Below the pieces are notes generated by a model. That model did no database searches. It was not told the DNA's origin and was given only the letters and a program-made list of their open reading frames with translations. A program made the translations under genes and the position numbers. Shown in pieces: positions 1 to 10,407 of a stretch of DNA of 29,849 bases; position 1 is the stretch's first letter; each line of letters begins with the position of its first letter. Source of the stretch: Rodentolepis nana (taxonomy: Eukaryota; Platyhelminthes; Cestoda; Cyclophyllidea; Hymenolepididae); assembly GCA_900617975.1 (NCBI GenBank), contig UZAE01012511.1, positions 1 through 29,849 of the forward strand, read 5' to 3'.

Positions 1-781
1 GGGGGAGGTGCAGTCAGTATGATTGATGAACAAGCGTCTTTCATTTGGCCTAATTACCACATCTGTACACAACCGACCTTATTCCGCTCCTTCAGGCAAA
101 ATAGCCTTTTATGGGAAGCTATTTTCTCCAGGTGGAGGCGGAAGGGTGGGGAGGGGTGGTGGAGGAAATTATTTAATTGACATTTGTGTGTGCGCGTGAC
201 TACATATAGGGATTGGCAAGAAGTCGCCTGAGTCGAGGGGATTCAATTTCCCACAATTTTGGCACTTAGGTATTGCTATAAATCCTATTTGAAGAACCAG
301 TCCTCCTGGGCATATGTACTTTTGAATAGCCAAAGAGCAAGTGACGTATTAAGTGTTGCCTAAAATTCACGATCAAATTAATACTAAATGTTGATTTTTA
401 TTCGGATATTAATTAACTCCTTAAATCACAGTCCATAGTAAATGGTTTCGAGAATCACACTCTTAATGCTTCTTTTATCATTGTTCTTTAGATTGTGTCA
501 TATTTAAACTTTCAAATTTAACTCTCATCTTAATTGCATATTATTATTATTATTATTCGTAGTCAATATTGGCCATAGATATGCTTACCCTCTGTGGTTT
601 AACCAGTTCAAGTGCCTCTCAAGTAAGAAGAATGGCAGAATTCGAGTTGAGAGAGCGTGAATAATGAAGAAAGTTTTGAGCTTTGTAAACCGAATTGTCT
701 AGTTGGTTTTTTTAAAGTTAATTATATTGAGAATTGGTAATTGGCAAAGCCTCAAGAAGACTTATGCACAGGACGAAGTAG
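1..781. other. Non-coding stretch, no gene seen
   Basis: AT-rich sequence with no open frame that looks protein-like and no recognised RNA gene. It contains a short (TTA)n microsatellite at about 540-557 and G-rich patches at 130-165. The longest open frame entering this region (703-1068) is not supported as a gene, because most of it is the SINE-like element that starts at 795. Confidence 0.6.
540..557. repeat. (TTA)n microsatellite
   Basis: Six or so consecutive TTA units, ending in TTCGT. Confidence 0.85.
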
Positions 782-1137
782 ATATAGTGGTTGAGGGGTG
801 TGCGATAGACTTACCTCCACGTGGTGCACCCTGGGCAACGTATACACATACGGCAAAAAATTCTATTAATCGGCAGTTGACTTCTCACTTCAAACTACCA
901 GAACATCCCACTGTATGTCATATTCGACTACTTCCACAGTACTCACATCACCTTTTTCTTACCTTTGTGTCTGTCTCTTTTACATCTTTGAATCAGTCTT
1001 CTGTTACCCCCTCCCACCATCTCGACTTTTTTTTCTCTTTGATGTTCCTTCCCCTCTGTGAAGCCTGAAGTCAGCTAAAGGGCTAATGATAGCCATCAAA
1101 ACGCCTGCCATTTGATATAAATAAATATAGTGGTTGA
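782..1137 (+). mobile_element. Complete SINE-like retroelement, copy A, with 13 bp target-site duplication
   Basis: The element body is 795-1124 (330 bp). It starts GGGGTGTGCGATAGACTTAC and ends in a short A/T-rich tail (ATATAAATAA). It is bounded by a perfect direct repeat ATATAGTGGTTGA at 782-794 and 1125-1137, the hallmark of target-primed reverse transcription. The same sequence recurs in reverse orientation at 10079-10395, aligning along its full length, so this is a dispersed family and not a chance sequence. The last ~75 bp (from CTGTGAAGCCTGAAG through GCCTGCCATTTGA) match the 3' end of the LINE relic at 9105-9172, as expected for a SINE that uses LINE machinery. The head is not recognisably tRNA, 5S or 7SL derived. 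It has no coding capacity: the open frame across it is incidental. Confidence 0.88.
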
Positions 1138-2940
1138 ATAGGAGAGCTAATTTAAATAGTAGCTAAAATATTATGACAATTGCTGTTAGAGCTAAAAGAA
1201 CAGAAAACACGCTTAGAGTTAAGTGCATTTATTTACCAATTCGCATTAGATATCTTATCCCAAGACAGATGCAGAGGCTAAGATGATATTGGTGACTTTA
1301 CGTGCTATAAAAATATCCAAGAGGTAAGGAAAACCTTGAAGAATCCCGAAACGGACGTAAAAGAATCTTGTGTAATGCTTCTAACCTGAAGGCTCTGAAT
1401 CGTGAAACCTTCAAATTGGCAATTAATCATGCTTTCTTATTAAATAATGAACTTCAAGTGAATAATTAATGAAGTGTATGTATGCCATATTAGGTGTTGT
1501 CACACAACAAAGCCCATTTAAAATGTTGTCAGTGAATGCACAACATTTTAATTAATTACGTGTAAAATAAATAAGGATTCAGAGAGTTTAATTTACTTTG
1601 CGTTAAATACCGATCCCTATTTTGTTAAACGGAGAATCGTCTGTAACCAGTTACTGCAATCCAGAAAGACACTTTCATCGTGATAACTCAATTAGATCCG
1701 ATGTCAGTTACAAATATCACTAGTTCCTCTTCAAAACTAAACTTCATTGAAAATGATTATCCTAAAATACCTGTAGAGAGAAATCTAACGGACAATGTAG
1801 TCCTAGTGAAATGAGACCAAACGGTCGTCAGTTTAAAGGGAAAAGGAATTGTATCACAAGATTTTTAATCTCATGAATTATGCAAAAAAATTAGGAATGG
1901 CTTTAATCAAATGATAAGAAAAGGAAGAAAGTTGGCAGTAGATGTGGAGTGTATATTAGTTGCTGAAAGTAGCCTTCGGTACTAAAAGCTGCAGGTTGGC
2001 GTGTGAGTCGAACCAAAGCAAACTAGTAGCCGAGAGGAAAGGGTTAAGAAAAAGGTTACTGGTGAGTGGGATGTTCATGGGTAGAGAGTTGGCAAAGACC
2101 GTTGGAATGGTCAAGACAATGGGAAAGTTCGTAGGGCGATTAGGATTTAAAGTATGACGAATAAAGAGAAGAGAACTGGGATAGAACCTCCCTAGGAGTT
2201 AAATGGACATGCCAAAATTACTTTAATTATTTGATCAAAAGGCTCCAAGGCACTAATTTTAACTAAAACAATCTATTCTTTGAGCCCAAAATTGAATATG
2301 ATTACTTCTCATTTCCAAAACACTCTATATTGAAAGATATGTAACCCCCCCCCCCCATTGAATTAGTGATTTGATTCGAATACTCCTGGTCCATCTATTT
2401 TAAATAATGAGCTTGAGACGTGTAATAATTCGATGGTGTTTAATAACTTAACAGTTTAGAAAGTACTTCCATTTTTTTTCGACTCCTTGTACATCTTAGG
2501 AACTCAATAACTAACGTGTGGGAAACCATCTTCATTCATTATTACTAACTATTAAATGTATAGACTATTATAACTTTTGGATTAAATCGACCCATTCGGT
2601 TCATCCAGCCAAATAAATAAAATTCAATAAATCATACCACTTCTGACAGCCAGAATTCTTTAAATCGTTGAATAAGCAAATTTATAATTCTAAACTATGG
2701 TGATAGCCTATTTACCAATAACTTTATCCATAGAATCTCAGGTAATGTTATAGTTCTAAGCCATCTATCATTGGTTAACTCACATGTTAAGTAGGTAAAT
2801 TTGCAATCTTCCAATTTATCTTCTGGTGTGAATGTTCCGTACTACTTTTAGCAAAAGTTAAAAAAATTTTTCTACAATCGGAAATAACTATCTATTTTGA
2901 CCATCCTGAATAAGGAGTCTTTCAAAATAATGTGTACGAT
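1138..2940. other. Non-coding stretch, no gene seen
   Basis: AT-rich DNA without recognisable coding, RNA or transposon signals. Only short open frames occur (for example 1960-2157), with no family resemblance. A run of 12 C at 2345-2356 is the only conspicuous local structure. Confidence 0.6.
2345..2356. repeat. Poly(C) tract, 12 nt
   Basis: Uninterrupted run of 12 C in AT-rich surroundings; one of six C/G homopolymers of 10 nt or more in the window. Confidence 0.95.
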
Positions 2941-2950
2941 GTGCCACGAT

Positions 2951-3020
2951 TCTGATTGGCTGACGGTCGTTCACGCATACAGGACTGCTTATAAAACATT
3001 TGCATGTACCATTCACTTCC
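2951..3020 (+). promoter_or_regulatory. Candidate TATA/CCAAT core promoter
   Basis: An inverted CCAAT box (TGATTGGC, about 2953-2960) is followed 30 bp later by TATAAAA at 2990-2996. An initiator-like TCACTT lies at about 3013-3018, giving plausible TATA-to-start spacing. It lies about 1.2 kb upstream of the DM9 gene on the same strand and is the best promoter-like cluster before it. A competing reading makes 3004-3049 a short coding exon (ATG at 3004, donor after 3049) whose phase fits the 4200 acceptor. That would leave only 14 bp between this TATA and the ATG, so both readings cannot hold. There is no direct evidence of use. Confidence 0.35.
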
Positions 3021-4199
3021 ATCTACAAAGAACAACGTGATTCGTGTAGGTGTTTTCTTCTTAATTTTAATTTTCTGGATTGTTCTATTTTTGGTTCTTA
3101 TTATATATCTACTTTTGCGGCCTTAAGGCCTACCATTTTCTTAATTTCATGTTAACTTTCACCCATGAAATTTCGGAAATTTATTTTTATCCCATTGTAA
3201 AGCTTGAAAAATTGCTTATCGATATTTATCTCATTCCTTGGTTAACATAAAAAAGTAGATTCCATACAAATGGACGTCATTTTCGTTTGACTGTTTTTAT
3301 GGATTTTTGTTATGTTTGAATGACCACATTAAGCTCCCTGGATTTATTTTGAAAGAAAACAATTAATGTTCAGAGTTATTAGGAGTGATAATAGATCATT
3401 CAACAATTCAGTTTTGAACAAAATTTCTTCGAATTTCAGAACATTCAAATTAAAAAAGAAAATTTGCAGTGTAATTAGGAAAGAATTAATATGAATAAGT
3501 TTAAAAAATTTGTACTTTCCAACCAAACTTCCATAAATTGAATTAGAGGTCTTTTAATTTTAGTAAATTAACTCGTCATTCTGATCAGAATGCATTCCAT
3601 CAGGTATTTTCTGGTAGTTGTGAATCACCTATGAATGTAAGTAACAGGAAAATATTAAAGGTTATATTAAATGTCAGCCCTGATTAACACAAACAGAATG
3701 TAGAATTAAAATCCATGCTTGGTGTATTGCCTTGGAGATATTCTCGGTTATAATATTTAAGGAATTTCATTCAAATTAGAATATACAGGCTCATCTCACT
3801 TCCACGTGTAATCAGATATAACGAACATTTGGAATGGTGCATCATTAGTGGAATTGAATCCCTATTACTAAAAATAGCCAGACAAATTTTATCTCCACCC
3901 ATTCCCATTTGTTCGTTTTTCCCCCTTCGTCGAACTTACGAGCATTTAAACTTCGCTTTTTTAGTCAATTTGACAATGCCAGTTGGTTGTTTTCCTTCGT
4001 TTCGAAAGAAGATAAAGAGTAAGTTAAAGCTTATGCTAAACGCCTTTGTCTAATTTATAAATTTCATACTAATTCACAAATCGATAATTTGTTGGCTTCA
4101 TTGCTAACTAGGATGTGAATCATCCTGTTCTGATTAACTTGCATCTTCTACTACTACAATGGAAGATTTTAATCGATCGAATTTTGTGGCTATTTTTAG
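3021..4199 (+). other. Probable 5' intron/leader region of the DM9 gene
   Basis: AT-rich, with no convincing coding sequence. The DM9 gene needs at least one upstream exon because its long open frame has no ATG for about 190 codons. Candidate donors in this stretch include GTAG|GTGTTT at 3049/3050 and AAT|GTAAGT at about 3636. The best acceptor is CTATTTTTAG ending at 4199. I cannot decide which upstream exon is used. The open frame at 3829-4053 starts with TTG and looks incidental. Confidence 0.4.
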
Positions 4200-5943
4200 A
4201 ATTTCATAAAGACAAGGCTCCCTTGCCAAAGAAGGAAGAAGCCAACAAAGATGCATGCCATGATAAAATAAAATCAATTGAATCTAAAAATCATGTTGAG
4301 GCTAAACCTGAGTCGCCTGTCAAAGCAGAAGACCAACATGATCATGAGGCTGTACCTGATTTTAAGACTGAAACAGAGCAAAATCATCAAAATGATGTAC
4401 CTGCAAATTTATCAGAGGTCCCTCATGAAAATTTCGATAATGTAGGTGGACTCAATGAAAATGAGGCCCATTACGAAGTAGGGACAACTGCTGAGAATCA
4501 TGAAGTAGACGAATCAGTTATTCCCCATTCGGACGAACCTATTTGTGAAATAGCTCAGCAATCAGAAAAAATCTCTGAACACAATGGGCTCCTTGAACCT
4601 GATATTCCTCAAGTGACTGAGGTACTTTGTGAGAGCGTTCCTCAACCGGAACTTGAAATAGAATCAGCAGATACTCAGAAATCATCTGTTGTTATGGAAC
4701 ATATTCAAGAAGATGAACCTGGCGTACAACAAGAGACTGATCAATACATTGTCGAAGAAAAGCCGCATGAAGAGAATCACGAGCATGAGCAACAAATTAA
4801 CTCTAGTTTTACGGAACCGAGTTCTACTGAAGTGATACAATATGAAGAACATCAAGAGGAAAAGCAACCAGAATATCATGAATATGAGCAGCAAATCGAT
4901 TCCAATTGTACTGAACCTGAATTAAACCATGCTGAAGGTAGTCAGCCTCAGGAACACCACGAACAGCAATGTGAATCCTCTGTTCTGGAACCTGAACATG
5001 ATCATGTTGAAGAAAACGTACCCCCAAAAATCGAAGAACCAGAGATTGAACAAGAAGGATGTCTGCCAAGAGGATTTCATTGGAAGTTAGTCTCGACTCC
5101 AGTACCAGAGGGAGCTATTGATATACACGAGCTCCACCTTCCAATTCATGTCGGTCTGGTAGAGACTTGCCATGGAGAAATACCCTGCAAGTATGTGGAA
5201 AATAACCGATCATTCTACGCTGGAATTGAAGGTAGGGAAGAAGATTTTGCTTACGGAAAAATTCTCTGTTTGGATCGAAGGGTCTGGTGAGTTGAAATCT
5301 ATTATCAATCCCTCACTATCTATTCTCCACATTTGGGGATATCATAATCGTCTAATGTTTTTAATTTATTTAGGAATAAAATTGAGTGCGAATGGGTTCA
5401 TATAAGTACTCCTGATATTCGTTCAAGGAACCTGGTTGCTGGGGCTCTTGATGCTAATGGAAAGCCAATGTATATTGCTCGAGGAATGATCCCTCTTACC
5501 GGTCCATGTCCCTATTATGAACTCAGCTCCGGTTGGGTAAGTAAATTAGTTTCGTTTGTTATTTTTTAACACTTTAACTCACTCTATTCTTTTTATACTG
5601 CTCCAAACACACTTTAATAATTTTCTTAACTAACTTCTTCAATAATTAGATTGGCCATTTTTTAATTATCTGCGCAAATTTGATTTAACTAAGAAGTAGT
5701 GTTGTTAGTACTTATATCCAATTACGTAATATCGATCGATTTTTTACTTAGCCATGGTGAGCCAGTAATCCACATTAATATCTTATTAGATTATCTACCT
5801 TCTATAAATATTACGTATTAATAATTTCTTTTTCTTTTTTTCTAAAGGTTTCGGAGAATCTAGAAGAAGCAAATTTAGCTTTTGGTGGTGTTGAATGGAA
5901 ACAAAAAGATTTCGATGTGCTTACATGGAAATGTATAAGCTAA
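4200..5943 (+). CDS. DM9 (DUF3421) repeat protein with long acidic Glu/His/Gln-rich N-terminal region; 5' end incomplete
   Basis: Three exons read in phase: about 4200-5287, 5374-5536 and 5848-5943 (stop TAA). Donors are CTG|GTGAGT and TGG|GTAAGT; acceptors are TTTAG and CTAAAG. They give about 448 residues. The first exon is open from 4112 but has no ATG until 4694. The 4200 acceptor (TTTTTAG) is therefore my choice, and the start lies in an unseen upstream exon. From 4202 to about 5060 the protein is very rich in E, H, Q and P, lacks hydrophobic blocks and is probably disordered, with three degenerate repeats near 4778, 4877 and 4955 (HEHEQQINSSFTEP type). From about 5075 (FHWKLVS) two DM9 repeats follow. 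The first includes VPEGAID and YGKILC; the second includes LVAGALDANGKPMYIARG, LAFGGVEW and FDVLTW. Known DM9 proteins such as oyster lectins bind mannose-type glycans. No signal peptide is visible in the exons found. A carbohydrate-recognition role is inference. Confidence 0.82.
4778..5014 (+). repeat. Degenerate protein-level repeats in the acidic region
   Basis: Three related segments start at 4778 (HEHEQQINSSFTEP), 4877 (HEYEQQIDSNCTEP) and 4955 (HHEQQCESSVLEP), spaced 33 and 26 codons apart. Each combines His/Glu/Gln with a Ser/Cys-rich core and a terminal EP. They look like old internal duplications of one coding unit. Confidence 0.7.
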
Positions 5944-6100
5944 AATGACTTTCGCCACACCTCTTACCCTTCTCCCCTCCGAATGCCACTTACATCTGCT
6001 TTAGAAAATCGGTATTTTTGTGCTTTCTAAGTACACCACTACTCTTCTACTCTCTACAGTTTTATGAAAAAATTAACCGCTTTTATGGAATTAGATACTC

Positions 6101-6106
6101 AATAAA
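6101..6106 (+). terminator. Poly(A) signal AATAAA for the DM9 gene
   Basis: Canonical AATAAA about 160 bp after the TAA stop at 5941-5943, same strand. Confidence 0.6.
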
Positions 6107-9104
6107 TGATTGGCCGCATGGTTAACCAACAATTGCAACGATCAACGTTTCAACGAATACCTTGCATATCCAGATAAAAGCGTAAAAATCTCATAATCGA
6201 TCATTCAGTGCCATGGGTATGAACCTTATCTGAGTCATTCGAGCGCACCGAAAATATTCCATACGGCATTATAGTAGTTATTACATAAATCTCTTAAAAA
6301 TATTTTTAATAATTAAGTCATCGAAACGTCATTTGCTTCTTGTCCTACTGATATACAAACTTACACGAAAAGGAATAGTAATGACCTGTCAATCAATTCT
6401 GGAGGCCGGGAACAATGATTACTTCCATTGGACAGAAAACAGCATTGCCACTACTACATTGTTGTACGAGCTCCCAAAGCTTCTATGCCTCATAGCTCCG
6501 AAGGCATGCTTCAATATTTTGACTGAATCTTTCATTTCGGTGTGCCAGTTGAATGCCATGCTTAATGTATTTCTGTACTCTATCACCTGTATTACCTATC
6601 TGTACCTGAGTTCGTGGAATGGCACACGAAGTGTATGACACCACTTAAATCTACGAACAATTCACTATACAGATGCCTTTTAACAGATTATTGATGAAAG
6701 ATAGTCAAGCCGTTTTAAAGTGACATTCTCTTCATCGGCAATGTGTCTGTCTTCAATGTCCATGAATCTGGTTAAAGGAGCCGCCTGCCCATAAATTGGA
6801 CAAAACACCTTTGTTGCGTCATTTCATCTCATTTTCTTAACTTCTACATAAACACGACTTTGTAGACAAACGTTGATAAAGTAGATGAAATTATTTCCAC
6901 CTGTGGAAAAAAAGATGATAACGTTGGGGTAATAGCAAAGAACCTGAAATTACCAATCAATGTAATAGACTGAAAGAAATGAAACTTTTCATCCTTCTGG
7001 TTTTTTACGGTAAAATCCAGGCAAACGGCAACATTTGAGTCCCATGCAATGACAACTGTGAAGTACTAAATGAAGACAATACTTTTCTTTATAAAATAAT
7101 CAGCATATTAACGACGGAGCTTTCAACCCTGTTCACCGTCTTTTTAGGCTAGATAAAAATTGAGGGACTGCTTTTAGATAGCATTGGTAAATTAATGCCT
7201 TTGAATATTTATTAGGAACTATTTCATTTTCATCCATCTTAAATAATCTGCTTTAAAAGTTCTCCTTTTAAGCGGGTCAAAATTCTTATTATCGTAAAAT
7301 GATAATAGGTGATGTGAGAGGGTACTTTAAAAGTTGGACAGGCTAAGATTTAGATTACCTAATGTTATCAAGGCCACTCTTCTCCACTGATGCACTACTT
7401 GGAATCCTAGTATCGGTCACTTTGATCGATCAGCTGATTAATTGCTGTTAGGCTATAGTTGAATCATACCCGGTGATTGAGTTAAGACAGAAGTGGGTAA
7501 TAATATGTCACTATTAATGAAACCGATGATACAAATAAGTCGCCTTCACATTATTCACTTTAGGGGATCGAAACACTGCCAGATTGGTAATGGTTTCAGT
7601 CAAAACAATCGTCAGGAATTCATGAGCTTGCTAATAAGGATGATAGGTGATTCGGAGGCAGTCCAGATGACTTATTCATTCCGGGACAAAACAACTACAC
7701 GTGGCATGCATAAGGGCCATATGATGAAAAAGAGTGGTCTATGTTTATAATATCTCCAACCAATCAGAATGACTCGCCTAATGGCTCCAAATTAATCATG
7801 CCCATTCTAAGACGGCTTCTTCTGTGCATTGAAAAAAAAACAGACCAAGTCATTTGCTTAAAATTGATTTCGCCGGATTTTGTCATGAGTGCCCGTTAAG
7901 CTATCAAGAGTAAAATATTCATTTATTTTCGAAATCAAATAATATTTTCAACGATATTCCTACGCGAATTCGATGTTATATTTGATGTTTTCTTTCCACT
8001 ATTATTATATATATTACGGATCCAATAAATTAATTATATGAATCATTAAAAAATGCATTTTAGTTTTAGTTGGCCTGTGAGAAACTATCAATATTACAAA
8101 GAGAACTTGAGTTTTCTTTCTTCCTGGCTACACTAAATAGTAAATCCCAAATTATAAGCTTCCTTAACGTTATCATGCTTTTATAAAAGGTTTAACATAC
8201 TGTGAGAATTCATAATTTACTCAAATTATATTACTCATTAAGAACCTCTTAGTATATCCAAATCTCCATAACTGGCCATATTTATGTGATTTAATCTTGG
8301 GAAGCTTCACAACCCCTCCATTGTCTACGAATAAGGTAAATTAAAACTGAAACTACTAGTAATATGCTGTAGCCTACACAGATGTTCAATTAATTCAGAT
8401 ACTTCCTCCACACGTGACAAATTTTAATTATTTGCAGGTGTTGAACGCATAGCATGAATATATGGGAAATGATTATTTTCATTTATTATTATTATTATCA
8501 TTTTGGTGGGAAGCATCTAGTGTATATATAAGGCATAGGATTTCAAAATCAAAATTGGTTCACCAAATCGAGATTTCAGCCCAATTTGTTACCTTTAGGA
8601 ATGATAGCACCTAACATTTTGCCCAATGCATAGCTGACATTTTTGTAGAATGTCGTCTGCCATGTGGGAGGAAGCACTGCTTTGCATTAAGTGAATGATC
8701 ATTAACACGATAGGAAGCGTTTTAACAAGTGTTTTTTGGACTATACCTCCTTCCCCAAATTTACATTGAGTTTAAATATAAGTTAAATTTTTTGCATCGT
8801 ATTTATTCAGAATAGAAAACATTTACCGACGGCACATGTTTCAAACAGAAATTTATAAAACATTTATTCGATTTGCTCATAGGCAGTTACAATAAGTGCT
8901 AAATTATCTGTTAAAAGTTGTTGTAAAAGATGTACATACCTTAACAGTAATGAAAATTGGGATTTAAATTGGATAGATTTTTACAATCCACTTTGTGTCT
9001 GAGGTTATATCGACTCCTCATTAGAGCTCTTTGAGTGTTTCATTAAAAGTAGATGCATACAATATTGTAAACAATATTGAATTAGTATCTTTTATTTTTT
9101 CAAA
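6107..9104. other. Intergenic stretch, no gene seen
   Basis: About 3 kb of AT-rich DNA between the DM9 gene and the LINE. A somewhat less AT-rich block at 6380-6640 is open on both strands over short distances, but I recognise no family in either translation. The 7493-7750 open frame has no family resemblance. A (TTA)n microsatellite lies at about 8483-8498. No tRNA-like or transposon-end structure was found by eye. Confidence 0.5.
8483..8498. repeat. (TTA)n microsatellite
   Basis: Five uninterrupted TTA units in AT-rich surroundings. Confidence 0.85.
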
Positions 9105-9159
9105 TGGCAGGCTTTATGATATTTATCATTAGTCCCTTAGTCGACTTCGGCTTTCACAA

Positions 9160-9172
9160 GGGGGGGGGGGGG
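9160..9172. repeat. Poly(G) tract, 13 nt
   Basis: Run of 13 G in the 3' end of the LINE relic (poly(C) on the element's own strand), just before the tail shared with the SINE. Confidence 0.95.
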
Positions 9173-9441
9173 TTAACATATATTTAGACGTTAGGACAGT
9201 TAATAGTAGTTCTTCTATTGTCTTCTAGCTTCCCAATATCTCTGGGTTTCTGTCGTTGTCTTTAGGGTAGGTCTTCTCCATTTACTCCTGTAGGTCACAT
9301 AGTGGGCAAGTTGGTTGAGTGTATACTCCTAAAATGAGAAGGTGTTTCACCAGGCAATCGTGTCCGATACGTAGTCCTATCTCAGCAACGGCTTCGATCC
9401 TTGGCCAGTTGGCTATGTCGGGGTGTGTCGCTGTCCACTGT

Positions 9442-9517
9442 GTCTCCTTTGTTCGAGCTTTAGGTTCGTTTCATCCTGTCCACGTCTCCTTTGTTCGAGC
9501 TTTAGGTTCGTTTCATC
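9442..9517 (-). repeat. 42 bp tandem duplication inside the LINE relic
   Basis: The unit beginning GTCTCCTTTGTTCGAGC at 9442 recurs from 9484 and is identical for 34 bases. The 42 bp period would keep the reading frame. It falls where the lost RNase H region joins the C-terminal tail. Confidence 0.9.
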
Positions 9518-10066
9518 TTGAGGTCTTGAATTCTCTCCTGATTAAGGCCTTCATTGCGTGGAAAGACATAGACCGGTTTATGCCTCCAAAATTATAGTCA
9601 TTGATCTGTAGGATAGTTGACATTGATTGTCTCAAGGGCCAGTGAGCGCATTCGCTCTGGAGGGGTGTTTGCTTTCCTGAAGTAGTCAAGCAGTTGGGTG
9701 CAACACACTACATCAGTGTCTGCTAATGGGTTCATGGGTAGAGGGAGACCTTTTGGTTTGTCATCGATTTGTAATTCTTTCTTCAGTTCTATGGCCTTCT
9801 GAAATAGACCAGATTGTGTTTTCAGATGGATTGGTCTATTCTCATAAGTGCCGAAGAATTTATCCATGGGAATGCGCAGTAGCTTCTCATACAGGATCAA
9901 GGCCTTTTCTTTGATAAGGGAACATACTGCGGTGCTCCCTGTAACCAGGAGAATTGCATCAATGGGTGTTGATTTTATCCCACCTGTAATTAGTCTCAAT
10001 CCTTGGTTGTGTGCCTTCTCAAGTGGTTTGAGGGTCACCTCTGTGGCTGTAATGAGTGGCTCACAG

Positions 10067-10407
10067 TAATGCAACATTTATTTATTTTATTTATATCAAA
10101 TGGCAGGCGTCTTGATGGTTATCATTAGCCCTTTAGTTGACTTCAGGCTTCACAGAGGGGAAGGAACATCAAATTGAAAAAAGTCGAGAGGGGGGGGGGA
10201 CAGAAGAGTGTTTCAAAGATGTAAGAGACAAACACAAAGGTAGAACAAAGGTGAGGTGAGTACTGTGANATGGCATCGAGTGAAGTGATGGCAGTTTGAA
10301 GTGAGAAGTCAACTGCCAATCAATAGACTTTTTTGCCGTATAAATATACTTTGCCCAGGGTGCACCACATGGAGGTAAGTCTATCGCACACCCCTTAATG
10401 CAACATT
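10067..10407 (-). mobile_element. SINE-like retroelement, copy B, nested in the LINE with 12 bp target-site duplication
   Basis: The element body occupies about 10079-10395 on the minus strand. It begins with the same GGGGTGTGCGATAGACTTAC head as copy A at 795 and ends in an AAATAAATAAA-type tail. It is flanked by the direct repeat TAATGCAACATT at 10067-10078 and 10396-10407. Removing the element and one repeat rejoins the LINE frame exactly (ARKMFIQPIM then LHYCEPLI), which confirms the boundaries and shows the SINE arrived after the LINE. A poly(G) run (plus strand 10190-10199) and one undetermined base (N at 10269) lie inside. The antisense strand carries GGAGGTAAGT (10371-10380), a near-consensus 5' splice site. 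Confidence 0.92.

Noticed and set aside
703..1068. 121-codon plus-strand open frame
   Set aside because: Starts at a non-ATG codon, and nearly all of it is the SINE-like element 795-1124; the other SINE copy does not preserve the frame.
2366..2400. GATTCGAATAC resembling a tRNA B box
   Set aside because: No matching A box, acceptor stem or cloverleaf could be drawn around it.
4115..4199. Hydrophobic N-terminus of the long acidic frame (NHPVLINLHLLLLQW...)
   Set aside because: It begins at GTG, not ATG, directly after an in-frame TAG, and ends at a good acceptor (CTATTTTTAG). It looks like intron read as protein, not a signal anchor.
4682..5069. Minus-strand open frames opposite the acidic exon
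   Set aside because: Shadows of the coding strand: the Glu/Gln/His-rich sequence leaves the reverse strand free of stops.
9319..9597. Plus-strand 92-codon open frame
   Set aside because: Antisense to the LINE C-terminal remnant; the repeated SFVRALGSFH is just the 42 bp tandem duplication.
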